Assembly (NCBI GenBank): GCA_002457735.1 | Contig: NTKO01000001.1 | Location: 1 to 64,000, forward strand | DNA: 64,000 bases | Source: Bacteroidetes bacterium MED-G13 | GTDB taxonomy: Bacteria; Bacteroidota; Bacteroidia; Flavobacteriales; Flavobacteriaceae | Reading direction: 5' to 3' | In this document: piece after piece, positions 30,220-40,843 of the stretch | Layout of the letters: each line of letters begins with the position of its first letter | How positions within the stretch are numbered: position 1 is the stretch's first letter | Notes under the pieces: model-generated | What the model was told of the DNA's origin: nothing | Databases searched by the model: none | The model's input: only the letters and a program-made list of their open reading frames with translations | Translations under genes and position numbers: made by a program

Positions 30220-31179
30220 ATGGGCATTTTAATATACGCTGAAGTTGAAAAAGGGAAACTTAAAAAAGACTGTTTTGAGTTGGCCTCATATGCCTCTCAA
30301 ATTGCAGATATTTTTAGTTTTGAAGTACATGCCGTGTGCTTCAATGCGGACAACCCTGAAGAACTTTCAAACTATGGTATAAAAAAAATATATAACTACA
30401 GAAATAAAAATTACTTTAATTTTGATGCTACTATTTATTCAGATTATATATCGAAAATTTTTATTAAAAAATTTAGATTTTTAATTTTGAGCTCGAGTTC
30501 TAACTCAAGATATCTTGGGGGAATTCTTTCAATTACGTTAAATGCATCGTACATTTCAAATGTAATTTCAAAATTTGAATCTAATTCTTCAATTAAAGTC
30601 ATTAGAAACTCATTTACAAACAAAGCATTTGAAACAGTTGAAGCATTAGAAAAAAATGTAATACTTTCCATTGCAAAAAATTCGTTTGAAATAATAAAAA
30701 AATCTTTCACAGCAGAAATTGAGGAAATAAATTTTGAAATGATTAATCCAATGAATAATGTTACATCAATTGAAAAATCTGAAAATAAAGTTTCTATTTC
30801 TGATGCAGATATAGTAGTTTCTGGGGGCAGAGGTCTTAAAGGACCTGAAAACTGGCATTTAATTGAGGATTTAGCAAATGTTCTAGGAGGTGCTACCGCT
30901 TGTTCAAAACCCGTTTCAGACCTGGGATGGAGACCACACAGTGAACACGTTGGGCAGACCGGAAAGCCCGTTTCATCCAATCTTTATGTAGCAATTGGTA
31001 TTTCTGGAGCTATACAACATCTTGCTGGAGTTAATGCTTCTAAAACTAAATTAGTAATTAATACTGATCCTGAAGCCCCATTTTTTAAAGCTGCAGATTA
31101 TGGGATTGTTGGGGATGCATTTGAAGTTGTCCCTGATTTAATTAATAAAATAAAAGAATTTAAATCCTTAAACTCATAA
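30220..31179 (+). CDS. etfA: electron transfer flavoprotein alpha subunit
   Basis: VVSGGRGLKGPENW, GQTGKPVSSNLYVAIGISGAIQHLAG, INTDPEAPFFKAADYGIVGD. Confidence 0.95.
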   Translation: MGILIYAEVEKGKLKKDCFELASYASQIADIFSFEVHAVCFNADNPEELSNYGIKKIYNYRNKNYFNFDATIYSDYISKIFIKKFRFLILSSSSNSRYLGGILSITLNASYISNVISKFESNSSIKVIRNSFTNKAFETVEALEKNVILSIAKNSFEIIKKSFTAEIEEINFEMINPMNNVTSIEKSENKVSISDADIVVSGGRGLKGPENWHLIEDLANVLGGATACSKPVSDLGWRPHSEHVGQTGKPVSSNLYVAIGISGAIQHLAGVNASKTKLVINTDPEAPFFKAADYGIVGDAFEVVPDLINKIKEFKSLNS

Positions 31180-31181
31180 AT

Positions 31182-31766
31182 ATGAGCCTCATTGAATTAC
31201 ATATTAATGGTATTTCGTATAGTCAAACAGAGAACGGTGCATACGCATTAATTCTTAGCGAAACCGAGGGAGAAAGAAAATTACCTATTGTAATCGGAAC
31301 TAATGAAGCACAATCCATTGCTATTGCAATTGAAAAAGAGATTAAGCCTCCTCGTCCATTAACCCACGATCTGTTCAAAAATTTCTGCAATATTTTTGAT
31401 ATAAAAATTATAAAAGTTATTATTTACAAGTTAGAGGACGGAGTATTTTTTTCAAGTGTTATTTGCGAGAAAGATGGCAAGGAAGAAATAATTGATTCAA
31501 GATCAAGTGATGCAATAGCATTAGCAATTCGATTTGAAGCACCAATATATACTTATGAAAAGATATTGAAAAAGGCAGGAATCATAATAAAAATTGAAAA
31601 AGATGTTGAAGAAAAATCATTAATTAACGATTTGCTTGAAGATAAAAAAATTGAAACCAATAAGAAATCTTTGGAAGAACTCAAAGAGCTTTTGAATTCA
31701 GCAATAAATAATGAGGATTATGAATCAGCAGCAAAAATAAGAGATGAGATATCTAAAAGAAAATAA
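31182..31766 (+). CDS. bifunctional nuclease family protein with C-terminal UVR-like motif
   Basis: LPIVIGTNEAQSIAIAIE, PRPLTHDL, DSRSSDAIALAIRF; C-term LNSAINNEDYESAAKIRDEISKR. Confidence 0.88.
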   Translation: MSLIELHINGISYSQTENGAYALILSETEGERKLPIVIGTNEAQSIAIAIEKEIKPPRPLTHDLFKNFCNIFDIKIIKVIIYKLEDGVFFSSVICEKDGKEEIIDSRSSDAIALAIRFEAPIYTYEKILKKAGIIIKIEKDVEEKSLINDLLEDKKIETNKKSLEELKELLNSAINNEDYESAAKIRDEISKRK

Positions 31767-33144
31767 AATATTTTTAATCACACTAATATTAACATTCTTT
31801 AGTATTAATTCATATTCCCAAACGAGTGAGATTTATCCAAGTCAAGGATTTGGATTAGAGAGTTTTTACAGAGGTTGTTTAGGTATTACTTTTTTAATGT
31901 TGTTAACTTATTTTTTAAGTGCAAACAAGAAGGCAATTAATTGGAAAACTGCTATTACTGGACTGCTACTTCAATTGGTTCTTGCTATAGGTGTATTAAA
32001 GGTTTCATGGATCAAAGCTGTTTTTGAAAGTGCAGGAAAAGTATTTGTAAAAATTTTGGACTTTACCATGGAGGGAACAAGATTCCTTTTTGGAGATCTA
32101 GTTAGTCCAGAGAACTTTGGAAATGTATTTATTTTTTCAATTTTACCTACTGTAATATTTTTTGCAGCTCTTACATCAATACTATTTTATTTAGGTGTTA
32201 TTCAAAAAATTGTAAAAGCAATGGCTTTTCTGCTTTCCAAGCTATTAGGTGTTTCAGGGCCAGAAAGTTTGAGTGTTGCTGGTAATATATTTTTAGGGCA
32301 AACAGAATCACCATTAATGATTAAGGCCTATTTAGAAAAAATGTCCAAATCGGAAATCTTATTGGTAATGATTGGAGGGATGGCCACTGTAGCTGGTGGA
32401 GTTTTAGCTGCATATATTGGTTTCTTGGGTGGTGATGATCCTGAAATGAAAATTTTTTATGCTAAGCATCTTTTAACAGCCTCTGTGATGGCAGCACCTG
32501 GAGCAATAGTAATTTCCAAGATATTATACCCTGAAACAGAAAAAATTAATACTGATATTAAAATTTCACAAAATAAAATTGGTACTAATTTTTTAGATGC
32601 AATTTCAATTGGAACCTCAGAAGGGCTAAAACTTGCCGCAAATATCGCTGCAATGCTTCTTGTGTTTATTGCTTTTATTGCACTTATAAATTATTTGCTC
32701 AATGGGTTTGGGTCCATAACAAATATTAATGATTGGATTTCTAAAAACACTGTTTATAGCAATTTATCCCTTGAGCTAATTTTAGGATATATTTTCTCAC
32801 CTTTTATGTGGCTAATTGGTGTTGCAAAAGAGGATTGTACTCTAATGGGACAATTATTAGGAATTAAACTTGCCGCAAGTGAATTTATAGGATATATCCA
32901 ATTATCTGGATTAAAAGATGCCACAAGTGTTATTCATTTAAATTATCAAAAATCAATTATTATAGCAACTTATATGCTGTGCGGCTTCGCAAATTTTGCC
33001 TCCATAGGAATTCAAATTGGAGGAATTGGAGCATTGGAACCAAAGCAAAGAAAAAATCTTTCAAAATTTGGGTTTAAAGCTTTAATTGGTGGAACATTAG
33101 CATCATTATTATCAGCAACAATTGCAGGGATGATAATTGGCTAA
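31744..33144 (+). CDS. concentrative nucleoside transporter (NupC/CNT family)
   Basis: VAGNIFLGQTESPLMIKAYLEKMSKSEI, GFANFASIGIQIGGIGALEPKQR. Confidence 0.92.
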   Translation: MRYLKENKIFLITLILTFFSINSYSQTSEIYPSQGFGLESFYRGCLGITFLMLLTYFLSANKKAINWKTAITGLLLQLVLAIGVLKVSWIKAVFESAGKVFVKILDFTMEGTRFLFGDLVSPENFGNVFIFSILPTVIFFAALTSILFYLGVIQKIVKAMAFLLSKLLGVSGPESLSVAGNIFLGQTESPLMIKAYLEKMSKSEILLVMIGGMATVAGGVLAAYIGFLGGDDPEMKIFYAKHLLTASVMAAPGAIVISKILYPETEKINTDIKISQNKIGTNFLDAISIGTSEGLKLAANIAAMLLVFIAFIALINYLLNGFGSITNINDWISKNTVYSNLSLELILGYIFSPFMWLIGVAKEDCTLMGQLLGIKLAASEFIGYIQLSGLKDATSVIHLNYQKSIIIATYMLCGFANFASIGIQIGGIGALEPKQRKNLSKFGFKALIGGTLASLLSATIAGMIIG

Positions 33145-33214
33145 AAAGTTAATAACTTTTCATTACGTAATTTACTTAACCTCTATCTATTAATTATTTT
33201 TACTTCACAACTTT

Positions 33215-34039
33215 ATGAAGCAATATTTAGAATTAGTAAGACATGTCCTCCAAAATGGGGAAGTAAAAGAAGATAGAACGGGAACAGGAACAAAAAGCAT
33301 TTTTGGATACCAAATGAGATTTGATTTAAGTAAGGGTTTTCCAATGGTAACCACAAAAAAATTACACTTAAAATCGATTATTTACGAATTATTATGGTTT
33401 TTAAAAGGGGATACTAATATTGACTATTTAAAAGAAAATGGTGTAAATATTTGGAATGCATGGGCTGATAAAAATGGAGATCTTGGGCCGGTTTATGGCT
33501 TTCAATGGCGAAATTGGAATAATGATGGAATTGATCAAATAAAAATTTTGATGGAAGATTTAGTTAATAATCCAAACAGCAGAAGACATTTAATTTCGGC
33601 ATGGAATCCTTCAGTCCTACCTGACACAAGTATATCATTTGAATCAAATATTGCAAACGGGAAAGCAGCATTACCACCATGCCATGCTTTTTTTCAATTT
33701 TATGTATCCAATCAAAAACTTTCATGTCAATTATATCAAAGAAGCGCAGACGTTTTCTTGGGTGTTCCTTTTAATATTGCATCTTATTCCTTACTCACCA
33801 TGATGATTGCCCAAGTATGTAATCTAAAATTAGGTGATTTTGTGCATACCTTTGGAGACGCTCATATCTACAGCAACCATTTTGAACAAATGAATATTCA
33901 ATTAAAAAGAGAACCCAGGTCACTTCCAACTATGAAATTGAACCCGTCAGTAAACGATATTTTTGATTTTAGATTTGAAGATTTTTCTCTAGAGGACTAC
34001 GACCCACACCCTCATATTAAAGGAAAGGTTGCAGTCTAA
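33215..34039 (+). CDS. thyA: thymidylate synthase
   Basis: [50 protein letters not shown]. Confidence 0.97.
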   Translation: MKQYLELVRHVLQNGEVKEDRTGTGTKSIFGYQMRFDLSKGFPMVTTKKLHLKSIIYELLWFLKGDTNIDYLKENGVNIWNAWADKNGDLGPVYGFQWRNWNNDGIDQIKILMEDLVNNPNSRRHLISAWNPSVLPDTSISFESNIANGKAALPPCHAFFQFYVSNQKLSCQLYQRSADVFLGVPFNIASYSLLTMMIAQVCNLKLGDFVHTFGDAHIYSNHFEQMNIQLKREPRSLPTMKLNPSVNDIFDFRFEDFSLEDYDPHPHIKGKVAV

Positions 34040-34048
34040 TCTATTTCT

Positions 34049-34555
34049 ATGACTCAATCAAATCAAATTATCACAATTATAGTCGCTGCATCTGAAAATA
34101 ATGTTATTGGCAAAAACAATGACTTAATTTGGCGACTTCCAAACGACTTGAAAAGATTCAAAGAGCTAACTTCAGGTCATAGTATAATAATGGGTAGAAA
34201 AACATTTGAATCATTACCAGGAATTTTACCCAATAGAAAACACATTGTCTTGACAAGAAAACGCAAAGATGAATTTGCAGAAAATATTTCAGTTGTAAAT
34301 AACTTTGAAGAAGCTTTACATGAAGCTAGAAACGATTTAAATCCATTTATAATTGGAGGAGGTGAAATCTATAAAAGTGGAATCAAATTTGCGGAAAAAA
34401 TCGAACTAACCAGAGTTCATAAGAATTTTGATGGAGATACTTTCTTTCCCGAAATTGATTCAGATATATGGACTTTAATTAATAAAGTGGAAAATAATTC
34501 TGACGAAAAACATCTATATAACTATACTTTTGAAACTTATATTAAGAAATTATGA
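34049..34555 (+). CDS. folA: dihydrofolate reductase
   Basis: IVAASENNVIGKNNDLIWRLPNDLKRFK, IIMGRKTFESLP, IIGGGEIY. Confidence 0.96.
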   Translation: MTQSNQIITIIVAASENNVIGKNNDLIWRLPNDLKRFKELTSGHSIIMGRKTFESLPGILPNRKHIVLTRKRKDEFAENISVVNNFEEALHEARNDLNPFIIGGGEIYKSGIKFAEKIELTRVHKNFDGDTFFPEIDSDIWTLINKVENNSDEKHLYNYTFETYIKKL

Positions 34556-35433
34556 AAGCATATATATTTCCAGGGCAGGGAGCTCAATTTGTCGGAATGG
34601 GTAAAGAATTATATGATGGAAATTCCTATGCTAAAGAACTTTTTCAAAATGCCAATAATATTTTAGGTTTTAATATTACAGAAATAATGTTTGAGGGTGA
34701 TAGTGAGAGTTTAAAAAAAACAAATGTAACACAACCTGCTATATTTATTCACTCTACAATCCTTGGAAAAATCAATGATGATTTGATAAAACCTGACATG
34801 GTTGCAGGGCATTCATTAGGTGAATTTTCAGCACTTGTGATTAATAAATGTATCTCTTTTGAAGATGGTTTAGAGTTGGTAAAGTTACGTGCTAATGCAA
34901 TGCAAAGGGCTTGTGAATTAACACCTGGAACCATGGCAGCAATACTTGGAATTAGTTTTGAAGAAGTTGAGAAAGTTTGTAACTCTATTGCTGAGATCGT
35001 TGTTCCTGCAAATTATAATTGTCCAGGACAATTAGTAATTTCTGGATCTATTAATGGTATAAACTTAGCTTGTGATAAATTGAAAAATCTAGGTGCGAGA
35101 AGAGCAATAATATTACCTGTTGGAGGAGCATTTCACTCACCGTTGATGGAGCCTGCAAAAAAGGAATTAGAGTCAGCAATTAATAAAATTAATTTTTCAT
35201 CTCCAATATGTCCTATTTACCAAAATGTAAATGCCAAAGCATCCATTGATAAAAATGAAATTAAAAAAAATTTAATTTTACAATTAACTAGTCCAGTACT
35301 ATGGTCGCAATCGGTTGAAGCGATGTGTACAAATTCAGCTACTACATTTATTGAAGTTGGTCCTGGAAAAGTTCTTCAGGGATTAGTTAAAAAAATTAAT
35401 CCTGATGTTTCACTTGAATCTTTTGATATTTAA
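34552..35433 (+). CDS. fabD: malonyl CoA-ACP transacylase
   Basis: FPGQGAQFVGMGKELYD, GHSLGEFSAL. Confidence 0.96.
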   Translation: MKAYIFPGQGAQFVGMGKELYDGNSYAKELFQNANNILGFNITEIMFEGDSESLKKTNVTQPAIFIHSTILGKINDDLIKPDMVAGHSLGEFSALVINKCISFEDGLELVKLRANAMQRACELTPGTMAAILGISFEEVEKVCNSIAEIVVPANYNCPGQLVISGSINGINLACDKLKNLGARRAIILPVGGAFHSPLMEPAKKELESAINKINFSSPICPIYQNVNAKASIDKNEIKKNLILQLTSPVLWSQSVEAMCTNSATTFIEVGPGKVLQGLVKKINPDVSLESFDI

Positions 35434-35436
35434 ATT

Positions 35437-35919
35437 ATGTTAAAAAACAATAGATACTACAAAATCTCTTCATTAATAATATTAAGTATCTTTTTTGATC
35501 AGTACTCAAAATTTTGGATAAGGAATAATATTGAAAGCTATAATGAAATAGAGCTTATTGGTAGTTTTTTCACCTTAATCAGAGTTGAGAACTCAGGAGC
35601 TTTTTTAGGGATGGGTAGTGAATTATCTTATATTCCTAAATTAATTTTATTAATTATATTTCCAATTCTCGTATTAGTTGCTGTAAGTATATATACTTAT
35701 GTGGATAAAAAGCTTGATAATTTATCATTAGTTGGATTTTCTTTGATTATAGGTGGAGGAATCGCGAATATTTTTGACCGAATTGTTTATGGGTCCGTTA
35801 CTGATTTTTTATACATAAACTTAGGTTTTTTTAAAACGGGGATCTTCAACATTGCTGATCTTTCTGTCACCACAGGAATGATTTTAATTTTAATTGCTAG
35901 CTTTAAAAAAGGTACTTAA
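35437..35919 (+). CDS. lspA: prolipoprotein signal peptidase II
   Basis: FFDQYSKFWI, VENSGAFLGMG, GGGIANIFDRIVYGSVTDFL, FNIADLSVTTG. Confidence 0.94.
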   Translation: MLKNNRYYKISSLIILSIFFDQYSKFWIRNNIESYNEIELIGSFFTLIRVENSGAFLGMGSELSYIPKLILLIIFPILVLVAVSIYTYVDKKLDNLSLVGFSLIIGGGIANIFDRIVYGSVTDFLYINLGFFKTGIFNIADLSVTTGMILILIASFKKGT

Positions 35920-35960
35920 TTTTAAATATTAGGGAAGTATACATAAAATTCTTTAGTGAG

Positions 35961-36725
35961 TTAAGATGTAATTCCTTTAACAAAAGATCTAATTGAAGAA
36001 ATACCATTTTTTTGTATATGTTTAATAAAAGCACTCCCAATTATAGATCCATTTGCATACTTATTCACTGTTAAAAAGGTTTCCCTATTTGAAATACCAA
36101 ATCCAATTATTTTTGGGGTTTTTAATTTTAAATTCTTTATTCTTTTAAAATAATCAATATTTTTCTTGTTAAAATTATTTTCACCACCTGTTATACTTGA
36201 TGAACTTACCATATAAATAAATCCATCTGAGATTGAGTCAATGTACCTTATTCTATCCTCTGACGTTTGAGGAGTAATTAAAAATATATTGATTAAATTA
36301 TTTTGTTGGAAAAAAAATTTATAATCACTTATATATATTTCAGGCGGTAAATCAGGAATAATCAATCCGTCAATACCTACCTCTTTACATTTTTTACAAA
36401 ATAAATCAATCCCATATTGAAAAATAGGATTAAAGTACCCCATTATTATTAATGGTATATCAGTATGATTTCTTATATCAATAAGCTGTTCAAATAATAA
36501 TTGTGTAGACATTCCATTAGCTAAAGCAATTTTTGAACTATTTTGAATTGTTTGACCATCAGCTAATGGATCACTAAATGGTAACCCTAGCTCAATCATA
36601 TCAACTTTACTAGCATCTAGTTTTTTGATGATCTGCACTGTATCATTTAAACAAGGAAACCCAACGGTAAAATAAATAGAAAGAATATCTTCCGATTGTT
36701 TTAATTTTTTTTTAATTCTATTCAT
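35961..36725 (-). CDS. trpA: tryptophan synthase alpha chain
   Basis: DMIELGLPFSDPLADGQTIQ, LIIPDLPPEI. Confidence 0.96.
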   Translation of the reverse strand: MNRIKKKLKQSEDILSIYFTVGFPCLNDTVQIIKKLDASKVDMIELGLPFSDPLADGQTIQNSSKIALANGMSTQLLFEQLIDIRNHTDIPLIIMGYFNPIFQYGIDLFCKKCKEVGIDGLIIPDLPPEIYISDYKFFFQQNNLINIFLITPQTSEDRIRYIDSISDGFIYMVSSSSITGGENNFNKKNIDYFKRIKNLKLKTPKIIGFGISNRETFLTVNKYANGSIIGSAFIKHIQKNGISSIRSFVKGITS

Positions 36726-37906
36726 TAAATTTTAAAATAATCTGTATAATTTTCTAAATCTTTATCTCCTCTACCTGATAGGTTTACCACTACTACGTCC
36801 TTTGGTTTAAATTTTTTATTTTCAAAAATAGCAAATGCATGAGCAGTTTCAATAGCTGGTATAATGCCCTCAGTTTGCGATAACATCAAGCCTGCGGCCA
36901 TTGCCCCATCATCATCAATAGAAATAAATTGCCCTCTATTTGAAGTAAAAAGATTAGCATGCATAGGTCCTATACCTGGGTAATCTAAACCAGCAGAAAT
37001 TGAGTATGGCTCAGTTATTTGCCCATCATCAGTTTGCATCAGCAGAGTTTTACTTCCATGGATAATTCCAAGTTTTCCAAGCTTTGTAGTAGCAGCTGAT
37101 TTTCCAGAATTTATTCCTTTTCCTGATGCTTCAACACAAATTATTTTAACTCTTTTGTCATCCAAATAATCGTAAAAAGTTCCCGCAGCATTACTTCCAC
37201 CTCCGACACAGGCAACTAGATAATCAGGATAATCTCTTCCTTCAACCTGCATAAGTTGTTCTTTAATTTCTTTTGATATTACAGATTGGAATCTTGCAAC
37301 CATATCAGGAAATGGGTGTGGTCCAACTACACTTCCAACAATATAATGTGTATCAATTGGATTATTTATCCAATCTCTCATTGCCTCATTCGTTGCATCC
37401 TTCAAAGTTGAACTTCCAGAGGTGACTGAAATTACCTCAGCTCCTAACATTTTCATTCTTGCAACATTTGGAGACTGTCTTTTAATATCTGTGGCACCCA
37501 TATAAACAATACATTTTAAGCCCATTAATGCACATACAGTTGCAGTAGCTACTCCATGTTGACCTGCACCAGTTTCAGCGATAATCCTAGATTTCTTTAA
37601 TCTTTTTGCAAGAAGTATTTGACCAATAGTATTATTAATTTTATGTGAACCAGTGTGATTTAAATCTTCTCTTTTTAAATAAATTTTAGCTGAATATTTT
37701 CGAGACAAATTTTTTGAAAAATATAATGGAGAGGGTCTGCCTACATAATCCTTTAAAAGTTCGTTAAATTCTTTTAAAAAACTCTGATCATTAATAATTT
37801 TTAAATAATTATCATTCAGTTCTTCTATATTATGTAATAACATTTCTGGAATGTAAGCACCTCCAAAACTTCCATAGTATCCCTTAGAATTTATATTATA
37901 ACTCAT
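36725..37906 (-). CDS. trpB: tryptophan synthase beta chain
   Basis: KREDLNHTGSHKINN, ETGAGQHGVATATVCALMG, VGGGSNAAG. Confidence 0.97.
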   Translation of the reverse strand: MSYNINSKGYYGSFGGAYIPEMLLHNIEELNDNYLKIINDQSFLKEFNELLKDYVGRPSPLYFSKNLSRKYSAKIYLKREDLNHTGSHKINNTIGQILLAKRLKKSRIIAETGAGQHGVATATVCALMGLKCIVYMGATDIKRQSPNVARMKMLGAEVISVTSGSSTLKDATNEAMRDWINNPIDTHYIVGSVVGPHPFPDMVARFQSVISKEIKEQLMQVEGRDYPDYLVACVGGGSNAAGTFYDYLDDKRVKIICVEASGKGINSGKSAATTKLGKLGIIHGSKTLLMQTDDGQITEPYSISAGLDYPGIGPMHANLFTSNRGQFISIDDDGAMAAGLMLSQTEGIIPAIETAHAFAIFENKKFKPKDVVVVNLSGRGDKDLENYTDYFKI

Positions 37907-38504
37907 TAATAAAATTTTTAATTAATTGAAAATCTTTTATACCATAGTCAATTTCAAATTGACTATTAATGTCTACTGCAACACAATTTTTTGAAACAAC
38001 AGAATTTAAAAATATCTTAAGATTTTTAAGAGATTTAATTCCAATACCACCACTTAAAAAAAATTGTTTATTTATTTTATAATTACTTAATATATTCCAA
38101 TCAAAGGATATGCCATTACCACCTGGTAAATTACCTGCAGTGTCAAACAAAAAGTAATCACAGCTTAAATAGTTTTTGAGAACATTAAAATTAAAGTTTG
38201 CATCAACAGCAAAAGCTTTAATAATTTTAATGTCCTTAATTTTAGAAATAAATTTTGGTGTTTCATTTCCATGTAATTGAATGAAATCTAATTTGTGTTT
38301 ATTTACCATTTTATTTATGTATTCAATTTCAGGATCAACAAAAACACCAACTTTCTTTATATTTTTATTTATTGTTGGGATGTTGTGTTTATTGATATAC
38401 CTTTTTGAGTTGTTGTAAAAAATAAATCCCATAAAATCAGGCCCTAATTCTGCAATCAATTTGATATTTTCTGCATATTTCATACCACAAACTTTTAGTT
38501 TCAT
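37896..38504 (-). CDS. trpF: phosphoribosylanthranilate isomerase
   Basis: LKVCGMKYAENI, FIQLHGNETP, LSGGIGIKSL. Confidence 0.94.
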   Translation of the reverse strand: MKLKVCGMKYAENIKLIAELGPDFMGFIFYNNSKRYINKHNIPTINKNIKKVGVFVDPEIEYINKMVNKHKLDFIQLHGNETPKFISKIKDIKIIKAFAVDANFNFNVLKNYLSCDYFLFDTAGNLPGGNGISFDWNILSNYKINKQFFLSGGIGIKSLKNLKIFLNSVVSKNCVAVDINSQFEIDYGIKDFQLIKNFINEL

Positions 38505-39286
38505 TGCTCTATTTTTTTTATTAAATTCTTTGCAGCTGTTCCAGGATCTGCTGATTTCATGAAATATTCTCCAATTAAGAAACCCTCAAATCCATACAAT
38601 CTCAAATCATTAATCGATTCATAGCTATGAAACCCACTTTCTGAAATTTTTATAAAATCATTAGGGATTTTTTTTGAAATATTTTTTGAAATATTAATAT
38701 CTGTTTTAAATGTTTTCAAATCTCTATTATTTACTCCAATCAGATCAACATATTGGCATAGTGCCTTATCTAATTCCCTCTCACAATGGATTTCAACTAA
38801 CACTTCTAAATTTAATTCTTTTGCTAGTTTTGATAGATTATTTATTTCTTTTTTCGATAAGATTGAGGCAATTAATAATACTACATCAGCTCCCAATGAT
38901 TTTGATTCAATAATTTGAAATTCATCTATAATAAAATCCTTTCTTAAAACTGGACCTGAGAAAATTTCTTTGGAAATTTTTAAATCTTGGTTAGATCCAC
39001 CAAAAAAATGGTAATCCGTTAAAACAGAAATACCGGAAACTTTCGCTTTTTTATAGCCATTAATTACATCCTCTACATACAAATAATCATTAATTATATT
39101 TTTTGAGGGAGACTTTCTTTTGTGTTCAGCAATGATTCCTGATTTACTAGATTTTAAATTTTTTTTTAGGGAAACCGTAAGCTTTTCAAATAGTTTTGTG
39201 GATTGTAAATCATTGATTGTATAATTAGATTTGAGAATATTTATCTCATTTTTTTTATACTTAATTATTTTATTTAGGATATTCAT
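38501..39286 (-). CDS. trpC: indole-3-glycerol phosphate synthase
   Basis: IIAEHKRKSPSK, VLRKDFIIDEFQIIES, GVNNRDLKTF. Confidence 0.95.
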   Translation of the reverse strand: MNILNKIIKYKKNEINILKSNYTINDLQSTKLFEKLTVSLKKNLKSSKSGIIAEHKRKSPSKNIINDYLYVEDVINGYKKAKVSGISVLTDYHFFGGSNQDLKISKEIFSGPVLRKDFIIDEFQIIESKSLGADVVLLIASILSKKEINNLSKLAKELNLEVLVEIHCERELDKALCQYVDLIGVNNRDLKTFKTDINISKNISKKIPNDFIKISESGFHSYESINDLRLYGFEGFLIGEYFMKSADPGTAAKNLIKKIEQ

Positions 39287-40302
39287 TTACTCATACCTAT
39301 TAGTTTATTAAATGAATTGAGTGCTTTTTTGCTAAACAAAGAATCTTTAGCAAGCTCACAAGCTTGATTAAGGTCTACCCCTTTTGCAATAGAAATTGCT
39401 AATGCAGAATTTGCCAATACCACATTGATTTGTTCTTTAGTCCCATTTAGATTTAAAATATCATAAAAAATCTTTGCAGCTTCCTTGACAGAGTTTCCTC
39501 CAAAAATTTTATCGGGAGATATTTTCCCGAAATTAAGATCACTTGGTTTTAATAAAAACTCTTTATTATTAAAAGCAACTTTAGTTTCAGAAGTAAGAGA
39601 AATTTCATCATAGCCATCCAAAGAATATACTATAGAATATTGAAGTTTAGTTGTTTTTTCAAAGACAGACTTATATAATCGAAATACATCTAATCCATAA
39701 ACACCTACAAGCTGAAAATCAGGTTGACAAGGATTCACCAATGGGCCCAGAATATTAAAAAATGTTTTTAACCCTAAGGCTTTTCTAACAGGTGCAACAT
39801 TTTTCATTGCTGGATGAAATAAAGGTGCATGTAAAATGCATATGTTTGCTTTATCTAAACAATCGTTTAGAAAATTAAAATCATTACTAAATTTGATCCC
39901 AAAATATTCTAAAAGGTTTGATGAACCACAAGCTGATGAAACAGAGTAATTTCCATGTTTAGTTACATGGATACCTGCACCAGCTGTAACGAATGAAGCC
40001 AATGTTGATATATTAAAGGTATTTTTATTATCTCCACCAGTTCCACACAAATCAATTGTTTGAAAATCCTTGAAATCTATTTTCACACATAATTCAAGAA
40101 GGGCACTTTTAAAACCAATTATTTCCTCTGAAGTAACACCTCTCATCATAAAAATAGTCAAGAAAGATGCTATTTGTTCATCGTTATATTTACCACTTGA
40201 AATTTCAATTAGTATATTTCTAGATTCTATTTGATCTAGATTTTCGTGATTGATAAGTCGCTGAATTATTTCTTTCATTTTAGCTCTTGACCCAATTCTC
40301 AA
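39283..40302 (-). CDS. trpD: anthranilate phosphoribosyltransferase
   Basis: DLCGTGGDNKNTFNISTLASFV, KHGNYSVSSACGSSNLLE. Confidence 0.96.
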   Translation of the reverse strand: MRIGSRAKMKEIIQRLINHENLDQIESRNILIEISSGKYNDEQIASFLTIFMMRGVTSEEIIGFKSALLELCVKIDFKDFQTIDLCGTGGDNKNTFNISTLASFVTAGAGIHVTKHGNYSVSSACGSSNLLEYFGIKFSNDFNFLNDCLDKANICILHAPLFHPAMKNVAPVRKALGLKTFFNILGPLVNPCQPDFQLVGVYGLDVFRLYKSVFEKTTKLQYSIVYSLDGYDEISLTSETKVAFNNKEFLLKPSDLNFGKISPDKIFGGNSVKEAAKIFYDILNLNGTKEQINVVLANSALAISIAKGVDLNQACELAKDSLFSKKALNSFNKLIGMSK

Positions 40303-40843
40303 TTAATTTTTTTCCATGGGGAGTTAGTATTGATTCCGGATGAAACTGCACACCTTTTACATCATATTTTTTATGTCTAATTGACATAATTTGGTTGTTG
40401 TTATCTATTGATGTGATTTCTAAATCTTCAGAAATTGTATCAACAACCCATGAATGATACCTTGCAGCAAGGAAGTTATTTTTGATTCCTTTAAAAATTA
40501 ATTCATCCCCAACACAGATATTTATTTCAGTTGAAACACCATGAAAAACATCATCTAAGTTTTTAAGAGTTCCTCCGTATACCTCTGCAATTGCTTGTTG
40601 ACCCAAACATACTCCTAGAATACTTTTCGTTGACCCATATTTTGAAATAACTTCTTTTAAAAGACCAGCTTCATCAGGAATTCCAGGACCAGGAGAAAGT
40701 AAAATTTTAGGAAAGTTTACAATATCTTCTATTATAAACTTATCATTTCTAAACACAGACACATCACAATTTAATTCCTTTAACAAGTGAACCAAATTAT
40801 AAGTAAAACTATCATAATTGTCTATAACTAATACTTTTTTCAT
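40280..40843 (-). CDS. trpG: anthranilate synthase component II (glutamine amidotransferase)
   Basis: NYDSFTYNLVHLL, SPGPGIPDEAG, GVCLGQQAIAEVYGG, GVQFHPES. Confidence 0.95.
   Translation of the reverse strand: MKKVLVIDNYDSFTYNLVHLLKELNCDVSVFRNDKFIIEDIVNFPKILLSPGPGIPDEAGLLKEVISKYGSTKSILGVCLGQQAIAEVYGGTLKNLDDVFHGVSTEINICVGDELIFKGIKNNFLAARYHSWVVDTISEDLEITSIDNNNQIMSIRHKKYDVKGVQFHPESILTPHGKKLIENWVKS

Noticed and set aside
33144-33172. AAAAGTT-AAT-AACTTTT stem and ATTACGTAAT palindrome between nupC and thyA
   Set aside because: Short AT-only inverted repeats expected by chance in about 70% AT DNA; at best a weak terminator.
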